From NCBI GenBank assembly GCA_022842445.1, contig JALHPO010000001.1:582984-646983 (forward strand): a DNA stretch of 64,000 nucleotides, read 5' to 3'. The stretch's first letter is position 1. Every line of letters begins with the position of its first letter. The notes beneath the pieces were generated by a model. The model had not been told where the DNA came from. It searched no databases and saw nothing but the letters and a program-made list of their open reading frames with translations. The stretch is from Nitrospira sp. GTDB lineage: Bacteria > Nitrospirota > Nitrospiria > Nitrospirales > Nitrospiraceae. This document shows, in pieces, positions 42,658 through 51,627 of the stretch. Made by a program: the position numbers and the translations under genes.

Positions 42658-43570
42658 AGGCAGGGGTGCCACCCGGAAGATCAGGATCGCCCGCGCAACG
42701 AAAACCGATCGTAATATCCGTCCGCCAATGCTTCGCGGCAAATCGTTTGGAGAGCCGCGCATTCTGTTCCGTCTCCCGCCATGACCCTCCCCGCACAACT
42801 TTCAGATCCGCATTCTCCGGCCCTTTGGGATCGCGATACGACGATTTTTTATAATAGTGCTCATCGTATGAGTCCGCGACCCACTCCGCGACGTTGCCGG
42901 TCATATCGAACAGCCCATAGGGACTCCGTCCCGCTTCAAACGATCCGGGGGGCGCGAGGTACTTGTAGCCGTCTTCACTACCGTCCACATTCGCCGCATT
43001 GACGGCAAACTTCTCTCCCCAGGGATATTTCCTCTTGCCCTCGCCGCGTCCCGCCTTTTCCCATTCCGCTTCCGTCGGAAGGCGCTTACCGGCCCATTTA
43101 CAATAGGCTGTCGCATCATCCCAGGACACACTCATCGCGGCAAACTCCTGCTGGAGCAGCTTTGACTGATCGTCTTCGAACACCTCGATTCTCGGCATCG
43201 GCCGCCTGGTCATCTTGGCGAACCGCGCGTATTCCGCCTGCGTCACTTCTTTCCGGTCTATAAAGAATCCTTTCAAGAAAACTTGATGCTCCGGTGCTTC
43301 ATCCGGATCGGCATCCGCGCTCCCCATCGTAAAGGGCCCTTCAGGAATCTGGACCATCTCACGCCCCTCATCTCCCATTTTCGTTTTATACATCGAATAG
43401 TCCTGGGACGTCCCGCTGCTCACGGTCTGTCGATCCTCGGACTTGATGGATGCGGCCAGTTGCTTCATCTGATTGGCCTTGTAGGACTCATGGGCCAGCA
43501 GGCCGACCATGAGAAAAAATGACGCGAACACGAAAATAATGGACCCGTACAACACACCCTTATTTTCCAC
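42653..43570 (-). CDS. SUMF1/FGE-like membrane-anchored protein (copy 2)
   Basis: 305 aa from a GTG with GAGGGG 6 nt before it. N-terminal helix (8-28), then the same fold as copy 1: MVQIPEGPFTMGSADADPDEAPEHQVFLK, WDDATAYCKWAGKRLPTEAEWEKA, YPWGEKF, LFDMTGNVAEWVADSY, RGGSW...GFRCA. The FGE catalytic cysteines are not kept. About half the residues match copy 1 by eye. The last residues and the stop codon are written by the repeat element at 42339-42657, so the C-terminus may be altered. Confidence 0.85.
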   Translation of the reverse strand: MENKGVLYGSIIFVFASFFLMVGLLAHESYKANQMKQLAASIKSEDRQTVSSGTSQDYSMYKTKMGDEGREMVQIPEGPFTMGSADADPDEAPEHQVFLKGFFIDRKEVTQAEYARFAKMTRRPMPRIEVFEDDQSKLLQQEFAAMSVSWDDATAYCKWAGKRLPTEAEWEKAGRGEGKRKYPWGEKFAVNAANVDGSEDGYKYLAPPGSFEAGRSPYGLFDMTGNVAEWVADSYDEHYYKKSSYRDPKGPENADLKVVRGGSWRETEQNARLSKRFAAKHWRTDITIGFRCAGDPDLPGGTPAS

Positions 43571-43588
43571 GCAATCCCCTCTTCCCGT

Positions 43589-43951
43589 TCACGGTTGAGA
43601 CACGGTCGGCTCAGCTTCTTCCGGCGGAGCCTTTCTGGCCGCGCGCATATCGAGAAGCATTGAAATCTGGACGCCAAGGAAGCCGCCCATCGCCGCGCCC
43701 GCTCCCGCCCCAACCCAAATCCGGTCGATACCAGCCACCAACCAGGCCAACGCCCCGCCCAATACGGTTCCAATCATGATGCTGACGAGAAATCGGCGGC
43801 CGCCCAAGTATCCGATAACGCAACCCAAAACAAGCCCGACCCCTACAGCCACCGGGAACAATCCCCCACCCATGGTAACCCCGATGAGAGTCCCCACGGT
43901 CCCCATCACCACCATGCCCAGGGCTATGTCCAACACTTTCCAGATCGGCAT
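43589..43951 (-). CDS. Glycine-zipper membrane protein
   Basis: 120 aa from the ATG at 43951. Three to four helices packed with small residues ([47 protein letters not shown]) and a Pro/Glu-rich tail. Such glycine-zipper proteins oligomerise in membranes; no enzymatic motif is present. It ends 18 nt before the SUMF1-like gene downstream. Function unknown. Confidence 0.72.
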   Translation of the reverse strand: MPIWKVLDIALGMVVMGTVGTLIGVTMGGGLFPVAVGVGLVLGCVIGYLGGRRFLVSIMIGTVLGGALAWLVAGIDRIWVGAGAGAAMGGFLGVQISMLLDMRAARKAPPEEAEPTVSQP

Positions 43952-44033
43952 ACTATCAACCTGCAACCAGCGCGACACCCGTTTTACATAGGCGCGCGAT
44001 GGAGGCGTACGCACATGTATTGTGACACTGTCC

Positions 44034-44684
44034 TTACTTCGCCGGCAGAGCCGTCATCGGGCCAAAATCGATCTCGACTCCGGAACTGGCAATAATCGAG
44101 ATCCCCCAGGCTTTCGCCGCCGGCTCATGCCGATGGATTCGCTTGAAGTCTTCATAGACGTTGACCCGCTCTTCAAACCACTGTCCCAGCGCGTTCGTTC
44201 CACTTTGGACGACGATCTCGGATCCGCTGAACATGCCGCCTTCGGTCAGCGTGCCTTCAGGCTTCGTGGCGCTCCATACATATTTCGTGAAGACCGGAAT
44301 GAACAACAGATCGGTATCGAGCGACGCATAGATCGCGGCCAGCGGTTCCGTGCCGGTCGGAGCTTTCACCAAACGCCACCGCCACGTCAGCACGGGATAG
44401 GCCTTGGGATCCCACTCGATTTTTTTCTTCTTGATCCGCTGCCCCGCATCCTTCGCGGATAAGAAATTCACGCCGTTTTCAGACTGCACCTTATACGCAT
44501 CGCGGCCTTTGGACTGACTCCGCTGATTCTCATGTTCCCACGCAGAGGGGAATCCGTCGGCCTCTTTCGCCTTGAATTCCTCCAGAATGAGTACCGGGCT
44601 CTCCGCACATCCGAAACCGGGCCACGCGAGCGCAGCCACCAGACTGCCGAATACGATCGCAGCACCACACAGCACCCTCTTCAT
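44034..44684 (-). CDS. DUF3047 secreted protein
   Basis: 216 aa from ATG 44684, with a signal peptide at about 1-27. The mature part fits the DUF3047 pattern: an [19 protein letters not shown] start, [33 protein letters not shown] and the closing [16 protein letters not shown] IDFGPMT. This family forms a jelly-roll beta-sandwich thought to bind ligands outside the cell. It is 19 nt downstream of the second bd-like oxidase gene, a recurrent type of neighbour for respiratory clusters, but its role there is unknown. Confidence 0.82.
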   Translation of the reverse strand: MKRVLCGAAIVFGSLVAALAWPGFGCAESPVLILEEFKAKEADGFPSAWEHENQRSQSKGRDAYKVQSENGVNFLSAKDAGQRIKKKKIEWDPKAYPVLTWRWRLVKAPTGTEPLAAIYASLDTDLLFIPVFTKYVWSATKPEGTLTEGGMFSGSEIVVQSGTNALGQWFEERVNVYEDFKRIHRHEPAAKAWGISIIASSGVEIDFGPMTALPAK

Positions 44685-44703
44685 ATCCTTCCACACCCTT
44701 TCG

Positions 44704-46575
44704 TTACGTTTCTTGTGACGGGACCGGCGACAGGATCGGCGCCTCCGCATTATGGAACTCCTCGCCCATGACCGGCTGCTGCCCACGCTGGCACATCCAA
44801 AACAAGGCCAGCACGGCCCCCCAAAACACCACCATATTCAACGTGACCATTTTGGCGGCAAAGGCCAGGTCCGGCGTAAAAGCCCATGGCGACACATCGG
44901 CCATCAGTTCACTGACATGCCAGGACAACCGGCCCGATGATCGAATAAAGCCCATCAATCCCATCACCCACGTAAAGGCGGCTGACAACCCGAACAGCAC
45001 CACCATGCCGCGGAACGGAATCTTTCCCCACTGAACCGGCCCATGCACAACCGCCCGCGTGAGCATGATGCGGTTGATGATCAGGCCGACTGCAATAACG
45101 GTGAACGTCGTAAAGGCCTGCGGCGCCGACAGCCCCACACGGATCTTTGCCGGCAGATAGTAGCCATACACCGACAGACCGATGACGTTGAGCATACCTA
45201 TCGCGAAAAGCACCGCGATGGCGATGTTGCCGGTCCTGACCCAGGACACCGTCATGGTCCGGCTCGCCCGCCGATAGTACAAAAAGCTGAGGGCGGTGAA
45301 GAGCAGGATGACGTTGATCGCGCCGTTCTTGGCCGACATGACGCCGTAGTTCCCGATGACCGGATGCTGCGCGCCGCCCATCGCTTTGACTTCGCTCCCC
45401 GACATCATGAGCGTATGCGGCGTCAGCCAGATAAACAACGCCAGCGTCAGGCCGCCGAGCACAAATTGATAATACGGTTGATAGCGTTCCGCGCCCTTCA
45501 GCCGCGCCATCCCCTGCCACATATAATAGTTGATGCCGAGGAACAGAACGCCGATGAGCATAGCCTGAATGACGAACAGCCAGGTCAGCAGCCCTCCCAT
45601 CATCGTAACGCCCATCGTTTGACGGAACACGAAAACCGACCGCATCAACCAGTAGCCGGCGATCGGCATCGGCAGCAGCGCGCACACCGTCACAAACAAG
45701 AAGACATAACCAACCCAGTCGAAATAGGCCCGTTCCTCGTTCGTCTTGGCGGTAAAGAACCGGTAACAGGCATAGGCCAAGACGACGGCTCCCCCGGACA
45801 TGATGTCTGCGAGAAACCGGTGGACATTGAGCGGATTCCAGAACGCCGAGTGCAACAGGTGCCAGACGTTGCCTAAAAACCGCCCCTGGGCATCCACACC
45901 GGCCGGCGCCATCATGAAGGCGGACCAGGAGTTTGCCAGCAGCAGCAATGCGGTGCCCACGATGTTCGTCAGAATCCCGATCGCCGCATGAATCCACTTT
46001 CTGCCCCGATCAGCCATCCGATTCCAACTGTAGTAATAGACGATCAGCAGCAGCGACTCTCCGACAAACACGGCGGCGTAGACCGGCATAAACGACTTGA
46101 ATGTGCCGCCCATGTATTTCATAAAACTGGGATAGAGCGTAATGAATATCGTCAGCATCAGACTGCCGATGAACGCCGTGACCGACAAAGCCAGGAGCGC
46201 CACCTTCGCCAAATCACGCGCCAGGCCGTCGTAGCGAAGCGCCCAGGCCGGCTTCTTCGTAATCAATCCAAGAAATTCCAGCAATGCGCAAAATAGCGGC
46301 AGCGCCAGCACGAAGCCACCGAAATAGGTGTGCAGTTGCGTCACAAACCACACGAGCAACCGGCTGTCGGAAGAACCGATCCGCGGATAGGCCGTCTCGT
46401 GAGGTGCCGGAGCCGCCGGACCCTGCGGCGTCCCGGGCGTATTGAAGTAGAGATCCGTCGACTCCTCGGCACAGACAGGAAAATCAAGCGCCGGACTGAA
46501 CAGGCCAAACAAGGCGACCACAACAAGGACCAGCGCGAGTGACGTCAGCTTCTCGTTTGAACGGATGATATTCAT
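44704..46575 (-). CDS. Cytochrome bd-like oxidase, large subunit (copy 2)
   Basis: Start at ATG 46575, one nucleotide after the stop of the upstream gene; 623 aa. Signal/anchor helix first, then about 13 helices with the same landmarks as copy 1: TQLHTYFGGFVLALP, NPLNVHRFLADIMSGG, GYWLMRSVFVFRQTMG, GNYGVMSAKNG and KIRVGLSAPQ. Overall it aligns end to end with the protein at 38863-40779. Different neighbours (membrane protein, PCP_red protein, DUF420) suggest a distinct assembly or use under other oxygen levels. No CydB partner is seen. Confidence 0.86.
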   Translation of the reverse strand: MNIIRSNEKLTSLALVLVVVALFGLFSPALDFPVCAEESTDLYFNTPGTPQGPAAPAPHETAYPRIGSSDSRLLVWFVTQLHTYFGGFVLALPLFCALLEFLGLITKKPAWALRYDGLARDLAKVALLALSVTAFIGSLMLTIFITLYPSFMKYMGGTFKSFMPVYAAVFVGESLLLIVYYYSWNRMADRGRKWIHAAIGILTNIVGTALLLLANSWSAFMMAPAGVDAQGRFLGNVWHLLHSAFWNPLNVHRFLADIMSGGAVVLAYACYRFFTAKTNEERAYFDWVGYVFLFVTVCALLPMPIAGYWLMRSVFVFRQTMGVTMMGGLLTWLFVIQAMLIGVLFLGINYYMWQGMARLKGAERYQPYYQFVLGGLTLALFIWLTPHTLMMSGSEVKAMGGAQHPVIGNYGVMSAKNGAINVILLFTALSFLYYRRASRTMTVSWVRTGNIAIAVLFAIGMLNVIGLSVYGYYLPAKIRVGLSAPQAFTTFTVIAVGLIINRIMLTRAVVHGPVQWGKIPFRGMVVLFGLSAAFTWVMGLMGFIRSSGRLSWHVSELMADVSPWAFTPDLAFAAKMVTLNMVVFWGAVLALFWMCQRGQQPVMGEEFHNAEAPILSPVPSQET

Positions 46576-46576
46576 C

Positions 46577-47638
46577 TTACGCCTTCGATCCCGGAGCCGG
46601 AGCAGAAGGTGCCATCGACGCGCCCATCGTTGCCGACTTTCCAAGAATGCCCATGACAAACGGACACCGCAGCAGCGCCGGATTCAGGCTCCGCCCCTGT
46701 TGCTCTTCCACATTCCGACGATACCCCAAATAATAGCCGTAGAGCGCCATCAATCCGGTGACAAGCGCGCCGCCGATCGCCGCAACGACCATCGGGAACT
46801 CCGGCTGTTTCATCACAAATACGGCAACGCCGACCGCAACCAGATAGTACGTAGCCGCAAAGGCCAATCCCGGCCACCACCAATACTTCAGCAACTCGGC
46901 AGTCCTGGCCCCTGCCAATCCCGCCATCCATGACGCCTGAGGTTTCAACCCGCCGAAGTACGCACAGAGCGTGATCGCACCGCCCAGGATCGTCACAGCG
47001 GACAATTGGACAAATGCCGCTTGTTGTCCTCCCAGGGCCTGCCCGAACGAAGCCGCCGCTGCGCCGATCGCCAATCCGGCGACAACCCAGGGAGCAACTT
47101 GTGCGGCATGGCTTCCCAACATCTGACGCAAGCCGGCGCCGTCCGGAAACGTCGGCATCGGCTTTCCCATCAACTCAATCTTTCGCACATGACCGATCTC
47201 AAACGCATCGCGCGCCACCGATGTACAGGAAATGATGATCGCCATCATAGCCGGACCGTCGGGGTGCTGGAGATAGCTGTACCCCGCCATCCACAAAATC
47301 GCCAAGACCAATAGTGACAGCTGGATACCATAGACTGCGCCGATCCATCCGGCCACCCAGCCAAGCAGCCGACTCCCATCCTCGCGCACCATCGCCGTCC
47401 ACGGAACCGCTCGTCCGACACGATAGGCAAGCAACGCCGTCACCACCGCCACCAGACTGCTCACCAAGAGCAGCACAAACGCGTCATCGAGCGGCACGAC
47501 ATGCTTGGCCAACCGATAGATGCCGAACGCGACGAACCCGGGCACGAACATCACGATCCGCTTCTGCTTGCGGACAGAGTCCTCCGTCACCACCAGGCTC
47601 AAACTCGGCAATACTCGTAGCGCCATCCGATGCAGCAT
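46577..47638 (-). CDS. Polytopic membrane protein, oxidase partner
   Basis: 353 aa from the ATG at 47638, with GGAAG 7 nt before. Eight or nine helices in two halves; the loops are short and carry few charged residues, with one Cys in LRCPFVMG near the C-terminus. No heme motif and no family recognised. Because its stop codon and the start of bd-like copy 2 are separated by one nucleotide, the two are almost certainly translated together, so it may be a second subunit taking the place of CydB. Confidence 0.75.
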   Translation of the reverse strand: MLHRMALRVLPSLSLVVTEDSVRKQKRIVMFVPGFVAFGIYRLAKHVVPLDDAFVLLLVSSLVAVVTALLAYRVGRAVPWTAMVREDGSRLLGWVAGWIGAVYGIQLSLLVLAILWMAGYSYLQHPDGPAMMAIIISCTSVARDAFEIGHVRKIELMGKPMPTFPDGAGLRQMLGSHAAQVAPWVVAGLAIGAAAASFGQALGGQQAAFVQLSAVTILGGAITLCAYFGGLKPQASWMAGLAGARTAELLKYWWWPGLAFAATYYLVAVGVAVFVMKQPEFPMVVAAIGGALVTGLMALYGYYLGYRRNVEEQQGRSLNPALLRCPFVMGILGKSATMGASMAPSAPAPGSKA

Positions 47639-47758
47639 CTCTTTACTTCCACTTCCCTTGAACGGGTGGCGTCGACCAGAGCGCTTGCGCGCCCGCAGCG
47701 GGGTCCCCACACCGGGCGGGGTGCGAGGACGCGCGAGCTGGTCGACGACAGGACCCGC

Positions 47759-48250
47759 TCATCCCTTCGCCCCCATTCCAAAGTACTTGGCTTTGATTTC
47801 TTCCATCAGCGCCACGGTGATGCGGAACGTTCCACGATCTGCCGCCGTACGCTCCAATTCGACCCGCGCCATGGCGCGGACCGGAGCCGGCACGTTCTCC
47901 AACCGCCGTTCCGCTTCAGGCTCCCATTCGATCCGTTCCCCGGTAGACGGCCGCAACAATGTCTCATACGTGATCACCCGTTCGCCACGGACACGAGCCA
48001 CGCCTTCCACGTCCGCACGATAGAGAGGAGCCAGATAGGGCGGCATCCGCTCTACGCGGTGCAGGGCCTCGTCCGTCCACATGAGCCGGTCGACCAATCC
48101 ATGCATCTGTCCCGCCGGGACATCGATCCCCACGTGTAATCCGCACCCGCGACATTCGGATCGGATAAACCATTGCAACGCCCCGTCGTCGTAGGTCCGC
48201 TCTTCGATCCCCGCCGTATGCATCCAGCGCCCACAGCCGCAGGTCAGCAT
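47759..48250 (-). CDS. Zinc-ribbon plus PCP_red-domain protein
   Basis: 163 aa. N-terminal CGCGRW and CRGCG pairs (residues 4-6 and about 33-36) look like a zinc ribbon. The C-terminal 50 residues, WEPEAERRLENVP..VRAMARVELERTA..RGTFRIT, are the PCP_red module found at the end of light-independent protochlorophyllide reductase subunit B. In non-phototrophs such modules occur in small Fe-S or redox proteins. It is 120 nt upstream of the oxidase partner gene and may help its maturation. Confidence 0.78.
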   Translation of the reverse strand: MLTCGCGRWMHTAGIEERTYDDGALQWFIRSECRGCGLHVGIDVPAGQMHGLVDRLMWTDEALHRVERMPPYLAPLYRADVEGVARVRGERVITYETLLRPSTGERIEWEPEAERRLENVPAPVRAMARVELERTAADRGTFRITVALMEEIKAKYFGMGAKG

Positions 48251-48345
48251 GATGCAGCCCCGTGATGTGTGACGGGTGATGAGTGATACAGGTACGGCGC
48301 CACATTAAACGTGAATTTTTGCATTAAGCACCAATCACTCGTCAC

Positions 48346-49062
48346 TCACCCAATTTTTCCGGGATACAGGATATACAACATCGTATAGGTGAAGCTGCCG
48401 GTGACGAATAGCACACAGTAGATAACCATGGTAAAACGGCCGAGCGCGCGATGGCGTTGCCCGCCGTTCGGCCAAATCCGCTGGATCACCATTTCGATCC
48501 CAAAAACGAAAGCCACAATGAGCAGAAAGATCAGGTAGACCTCAAACTTCCGCATGGAAAATCCGGCGGTGACGACACGCGACCCAAACAAGCCGAGCAC
48601 CACGACCGTGATCCCGCCCAAGATCAACCCCACCTTCTTCCATGTCGTCTGCAACAGCGACTCTCGAAGGGATCGTATGCCGTCCACGAACTGTTGGGAG
48701 CGAAAACCCAGCACGATCATGTACACGGCCATGACCAATCCGATCATGACCAGAATGATATGGAGCGTCAGCACAGGGATGAACACATAGTCGTAAAGCG
48801 TCTGCGATCCGCCGAACCCTTCCTTGCCCTCGAATGCCAGCACACCGAGTTGCCTGAACAAATAATAGGCGATGAAAAAGCTGAGCATCGAGATCATGCC
48901 GCCCAACATCAACCAATGGTGGGCATCGGCACGGCGCTTCCGGGCCTGAAACCATCCCAGGACAAATAGGGCGGTAAAGAGCGTCGCCATAAACTGGCTC
49001 AGGTCAGCCCCCACCGTGGCATGCGTCCCGAAAAATCCAGGCTCCCGCAACCAATCCATCAT
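48346..49062 (-). CDS. DUF420 membrane protein (CtaM-like)
   Basis: Start at ATG 49062 (GGGAG 8 nt before) gives 238 aa. Six to seven helices with His pairs at helix ends: DAHHWLMLGGM, LTLHIILVMIG and QRHRALGRFTMVIYCVLFVTGSFTYTMLY. This is the DUF420 layout; relatives such as CtaM are needed for assembly of heme-copper oxidases. Position next to a bd-like oxidase cluster agrees with an assembly role, which is inference. Confidence 0.82.
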   Translation of the reverse strand: MMDWLREPGFFGTHATVGADLSQFMATLFTALFVLGWFQARKRRADAHHWLMLGGMISMLSFFIAYYLFRQLGVLAFEGKEGFGGSQTLYDYVFIPVLTLHIILVMIGLVMAVYMIVLGFRSQQFVDGIRSLRESLLQTTWKKVGLILGGITVVVLGLFGSRVVTAGFSMRKFEVYLIFLLIVAFVFGIEMVIQRIWPNGGQRHRALGRFTMVIYCVLFVTGSFTYTMLYILYPGKIG

Positions 49063-49102
49063 CCTGCCAACTCCCACCCCCTCACACCTGACCCCTCACC
49101 CC

Positions 49103-50083
49103 TTACTGTTTTATGCCCTGCACCACGGCTGTTTTCTCCAGTTCCGTGACCGAGGTGAATCCGCCCTTGGTCAACCAGCTCATCGCATCGCCGGTCCGAT
49201 AACAGCTTCCCTGCTGCGTATTGACCAGGATATGGATGGCAAAAGCGGTCGTCCAAGCCGGGCCTGTGCCTGCCTCGTCCAAAAAACGATCCTTGATGAC
49301 CAGCCGGCCACCCGGCGCCAGATGAGTGAATACTTTTCCAACCAAGGCTGCATTCGATTCGAATGTCTGATAGTGCAAGATGTCGGACATGAGCGCCACA
49401 TCATAGGGACCGCCCAGGGCATCCCGGTTGAAATCGCCGGGGCGTAATGCGATCCGCGATTCCAGCCCCGCCTCTTTCACAGTTTTTTCCGTCAACCGGA
49501 GCGTCGCGGGAAGATCGAACACCGTGGCGGTCAAGTCGGGATAGACCTGGCAGAATGCGATCGCATTCGTTCCTGCGCCACCGCCCAAATCCAGCAGACG
49601 TTCACGCCCGGACAGCTTCAGCCGCTTGGCCAAATCGGGTCCGCTTTGCTGACCGATGCGATGCAACACCGCCAACACGTTGCTTCCCAATTCAGGGTCG
49701 GTTTCAAAGACATGCCGGTCGACCGGCCGGTGCCCCGTTCTGATCGTCTCCTCCAACTTCCCCCAGTTGTTCCATTCCGCATCGTGCAGCACAAGTAAGT
49801 GCCCGATGTACTGGGAGGACTGGCGGACGAGGTGCTTCTCCGCCGCCGGGGAATTCCCATACGAATCCCCTTCTTTGGTCAGCAACCTTAACGCCACAAG
49901 CGCGTTTAATAAAAGGGTGAGGGTCGGCTCATGGGCCCCGATGCGCCCCGCGACCTCCTTCGCCGTTTTCGGCTTGCTATCCAGCGCGGAAAACAGGTCC
50001 AGCTTGACCGCCGTCAAGAGGATCTTGGTTTCCCAGTAGTACCCCAGCTGGAAAATCTCTGCGAGTGAGAATTCTCGTGACAC
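49103..50083 (-). CDS. SAM-dependent O-methyltransferase (plant OMT-like/CrtF-like)
   Basis: 326 aa from a GTG with AAGGGG before it. N-terminal winged-helix dimerisation part (1-110), then a class I methyltransferase fold: LLDLGGGAGTNAIAF (SAM loop), TVFDLPATLRLTEK, ALMSDILHYQ and GRLVIKDRFLDE. This group includes hydroxyneurosporene and quinone-type O-methyltransferases; the acceptor here is unknown. Its gene follows the DUF420 gene in the direction of transcription only loosely, and C-rich token repeats fill the gap. Confidence 0.85.
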   Translation of the reverse strand: MSREFSLAEIFQLGYYWETKILLTAVKLDLFSALDSKPKTAKEVAGRIGAHEPTLTLLLNALVALRLLTKEGDSYGNSPAAEKHLVRQSSQYIGHLLVLHDAEWNNWGKLEETIRTGHRPVDRHVFETDPELGSNVLAVLHRIGQQSGPDLAKRLKLSGRERLLDLGGGAGTNAIAFCQVYPDLTATVFDLPATLRLTEKTVKEAGLESRIALRPGDFNRDALGGPYDVALMSDILHYQTFESNAALVGKVFTHLAPGGRLVIKDRFLDEAGTGPAWTTAFAIHILVNTQQGSCYRTGDAMSWLTKGGFTSVTELEKTAVVQGIKQ

Positions 50084-50256
50084 ACCGATCCCCTTCGGCC
50101 CCCCAGGCTCATCGTTTTGAAAGCTCGGATCTTACCTAGATCGGAAACGTAAAGGCAAGGCAGGGAAAGCCAACCGGGAAATGGAGCCACGCTATATTTT
50201 CCCCATCGCTTGCGTCCACCCATGCAGGATCAATTGGCGAGGCATCGCACAAACAG

Positions 50257-50290
50257 AAAGGGCTCAGCGGGTTTCCCCGCTGAGCCCTTT
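50257..50290 (-). terminator. Strong rho-independent hairpin after the secreted-protein gene
   Basis: A perfect 15-bp stem (AAAGGGCTCAGCGGG at 50257-50271 with CCCGCTGAGCCCTTT at 50276-50290) closes a TTTC loop, 34 nt past the stop of the gene at 50325. The stem ends in A/T pairs, giving a T run at its 3' side in the minus transcript. Because the stem is symmetric it could also stop plus-strand transcripts. Confidence 0.88.
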
Positions 50291-50324
50291 GGTGCAGCTT
50301 GCGCTGCTCAAGCAAAATGCTTGT

Positions 50325-51119
50325 TTACTTGATCTCGGCCTTCAGGTTGGCCGTACCACCGTCCGTCACATCGACGTCGAACTCGACCTTCTTGCCCTTG
50401 GCGGCAAACGGATGCCAGGCCACCACTTTGTGCTTGCCGGCCGGCACGTCCTTGATCTCGAACGAACCATCATCCTTCACCACGGCGAAGTGCGGATTCG
50501 ACACCGGGAGGAAGAAGGACTGCATGAACTCATGCTGGTCGCACTGCAAGCGGTAATGGCCATCCTTCTCTGCACCGCCACGGAATACCACCGGCTTGTC
50601 GAGCTTATCGCCCTTCTTGGCGAGACCGATGTTGAAACCGGTGGCTGAGCTGGTGCCCTTGACGACAAAGCTATGCGGATTATGCAGCACGCCCTGAACC
50701 GACTTGGGGTCGTCCGGATCAGCGTCGGTATTTTCAACCTTGAAGGACTTGTTGTTCACGACCACGCCGGCAAACGGCAGGAATTCGCAGAACGCCGCGG
50801 TCACTTCGGTGCCCTGATAGCCGCCCATGAACGCCTGGTCTTCGATATCCACAACCGCAACAACCGCATTCTTCAACCCGCCATCCTTACCGACTTCGAT
50901 GGTCTTCAAGAACCGCTTGTCCCCGTCGGCCAAGCTCTTGTTCGGATTCTGAGGGCAAAACTTGGGGTTGGGGAACTTCGAGAAGAGAAACTCCTTCTGC
51001 TCGGATTTCCCCGCAAAGGTGACCTTGCCGGAAATCGTTCCGCCTGCGAACGAAGTGAGAGGCGCCGCGACGACCGCGACGGCTGCCACGCCCAACACGA
51101 TGGACAATGCACTCTTCAT
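50325..51119 (-). CDS. Secreted cupredoxin-like / carbohydrate-binding-like protein
   Basis: 264 aa with AAGGAGG 7 nt before the ATG. Signal peptide 1-25. Mature chain begins GGTISGKVTFAGK, a carboxypeptidase-regulatory-like strand, and closes with FEIKDVPAGKHKVVAWHP, typical of that fold. The middle holds CEFLPFAG, HNPHSFVVKG and a CDQHEFMQSFFLPVSNPHFAV stretch whose Cys, His and Met resemble a type 1 copper site. Methanotrophs and nitrifiers have similar proteins next to electron-transfer genes. It has its own promoter and terminator, so it is monocistronic and probably well expressed. Confidence 0.75.
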   Translation of the reverse strand: MKSALSIVLGVAAVAVVAAPLTSFAGGTISGKVTFAGKSEQKEFLFSKFPNPKFCPQNPNKSLADGDKRFLKTIEVGKDGGLKNAVVAVVDIEDQAFMGGYQGTEVTAAFCEFLPFAGVVVNNKSFKVENTDADPDDPKSVQGVLHNPHSFVVKGTSSATGFNIGLAKKGDKLDKPVVFRGGAEKDGHYRLQCDQHEFMQSFFLPVSNPHFAVVKDDGSFEIKDVPAGKHKVVAWHPFAAKGKKVEFDVDVTDGGTANLKAEIK

Positions 51120-51276
51120 TGGACTGCCTCCTTGTGATTAATCTACCGCCCTGTAAAAGCTAACCCGCGTATCCCTGTATTCGTTCACCGGCCCATGAGA
51201 GAATAATATGGGAACGGCAACTGCTGTCGCATACATGACCGACGACGTGCCGGCGAGGCTGGCTTTCGACCAAGTA

Positions 51277-51306
51277 TGTATATGAAATCTTACCGTCCTC
51301 TGTCAA
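51277..51306 (-). promoter_or_regulatory. Sigma70-type promoter of the secreted-protein gene
   Basis: On the minus strand TTGACA (51306-51301), 18-nt spacer, TATACA (51282-51277), about 155 nt before the ATG at 51119. The 15 nt ATTTCATATACATAC around the -10 element are identical to those of the promoter at 12435-12463. Confidence 0.72.
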
Positions 51307-51385
51307 CCTATACAAGTCCCCTCCCCGCATTATTCATATTAGTTCTAGTTCATCACGACATCTCTTGAATGAACGTGCGCCCTGT

Positions 51386-51420
51386 GGACAAGAACTGATC
51401 GCTGATAGCCGATAGCATCC
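51386..51420 (+). repeat. Direct repeat, upstream copy of the desaturase 3' end
   Basis: Thirty-one of 35 nt agree with 52537-52571. In the same frame it would read GQELIADSR followed by TAG, against GQELIANGR-TAG at the end of the desaturase. It stands without an ORF in front of it, 207 nt upstream of the desaturase start. Confidence 0.6.
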
Positions 51421-51627
51421 GGACGTGAGGGAAGTCGTGATGAGTCGTGCGTGACGAGCGGCTAAGAGCCGGCAACTCAGCACTCATTACTGCTCCCGTC
51501 TCAGCACCGCACCAGACATCTGCTCTGAAAATGAATGGCTAATTGCGTCTCAACCTGTTAGAGTACACACTGTCGGTACGTACAGGCCTTCCTGAAGAAC
51601 CAGAACATAAAGAGCATCGTCGTCCGC

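Larger units (their letters stand above)
51120..51627. other. 508-bp intergenic region: promoter, then repeat tokens
   Basis: Besides the minus-strand promoter (51277-51306) it holds a copy of the sequence that also forms the 3' end of the desaturase gene (51386-51420, see repeat entries) and CTCAGCACTCATTACTGC-type tokens at 51470-51500. No gene on either strand is supported. Confidence 0.5.

Noticed and set aside
42340..42798. 153-codon minus-strand frame across the repeat element
   Set aside because: It runs through the MITE-like element and into another frame of the SUMF1-like gene; no coding character.
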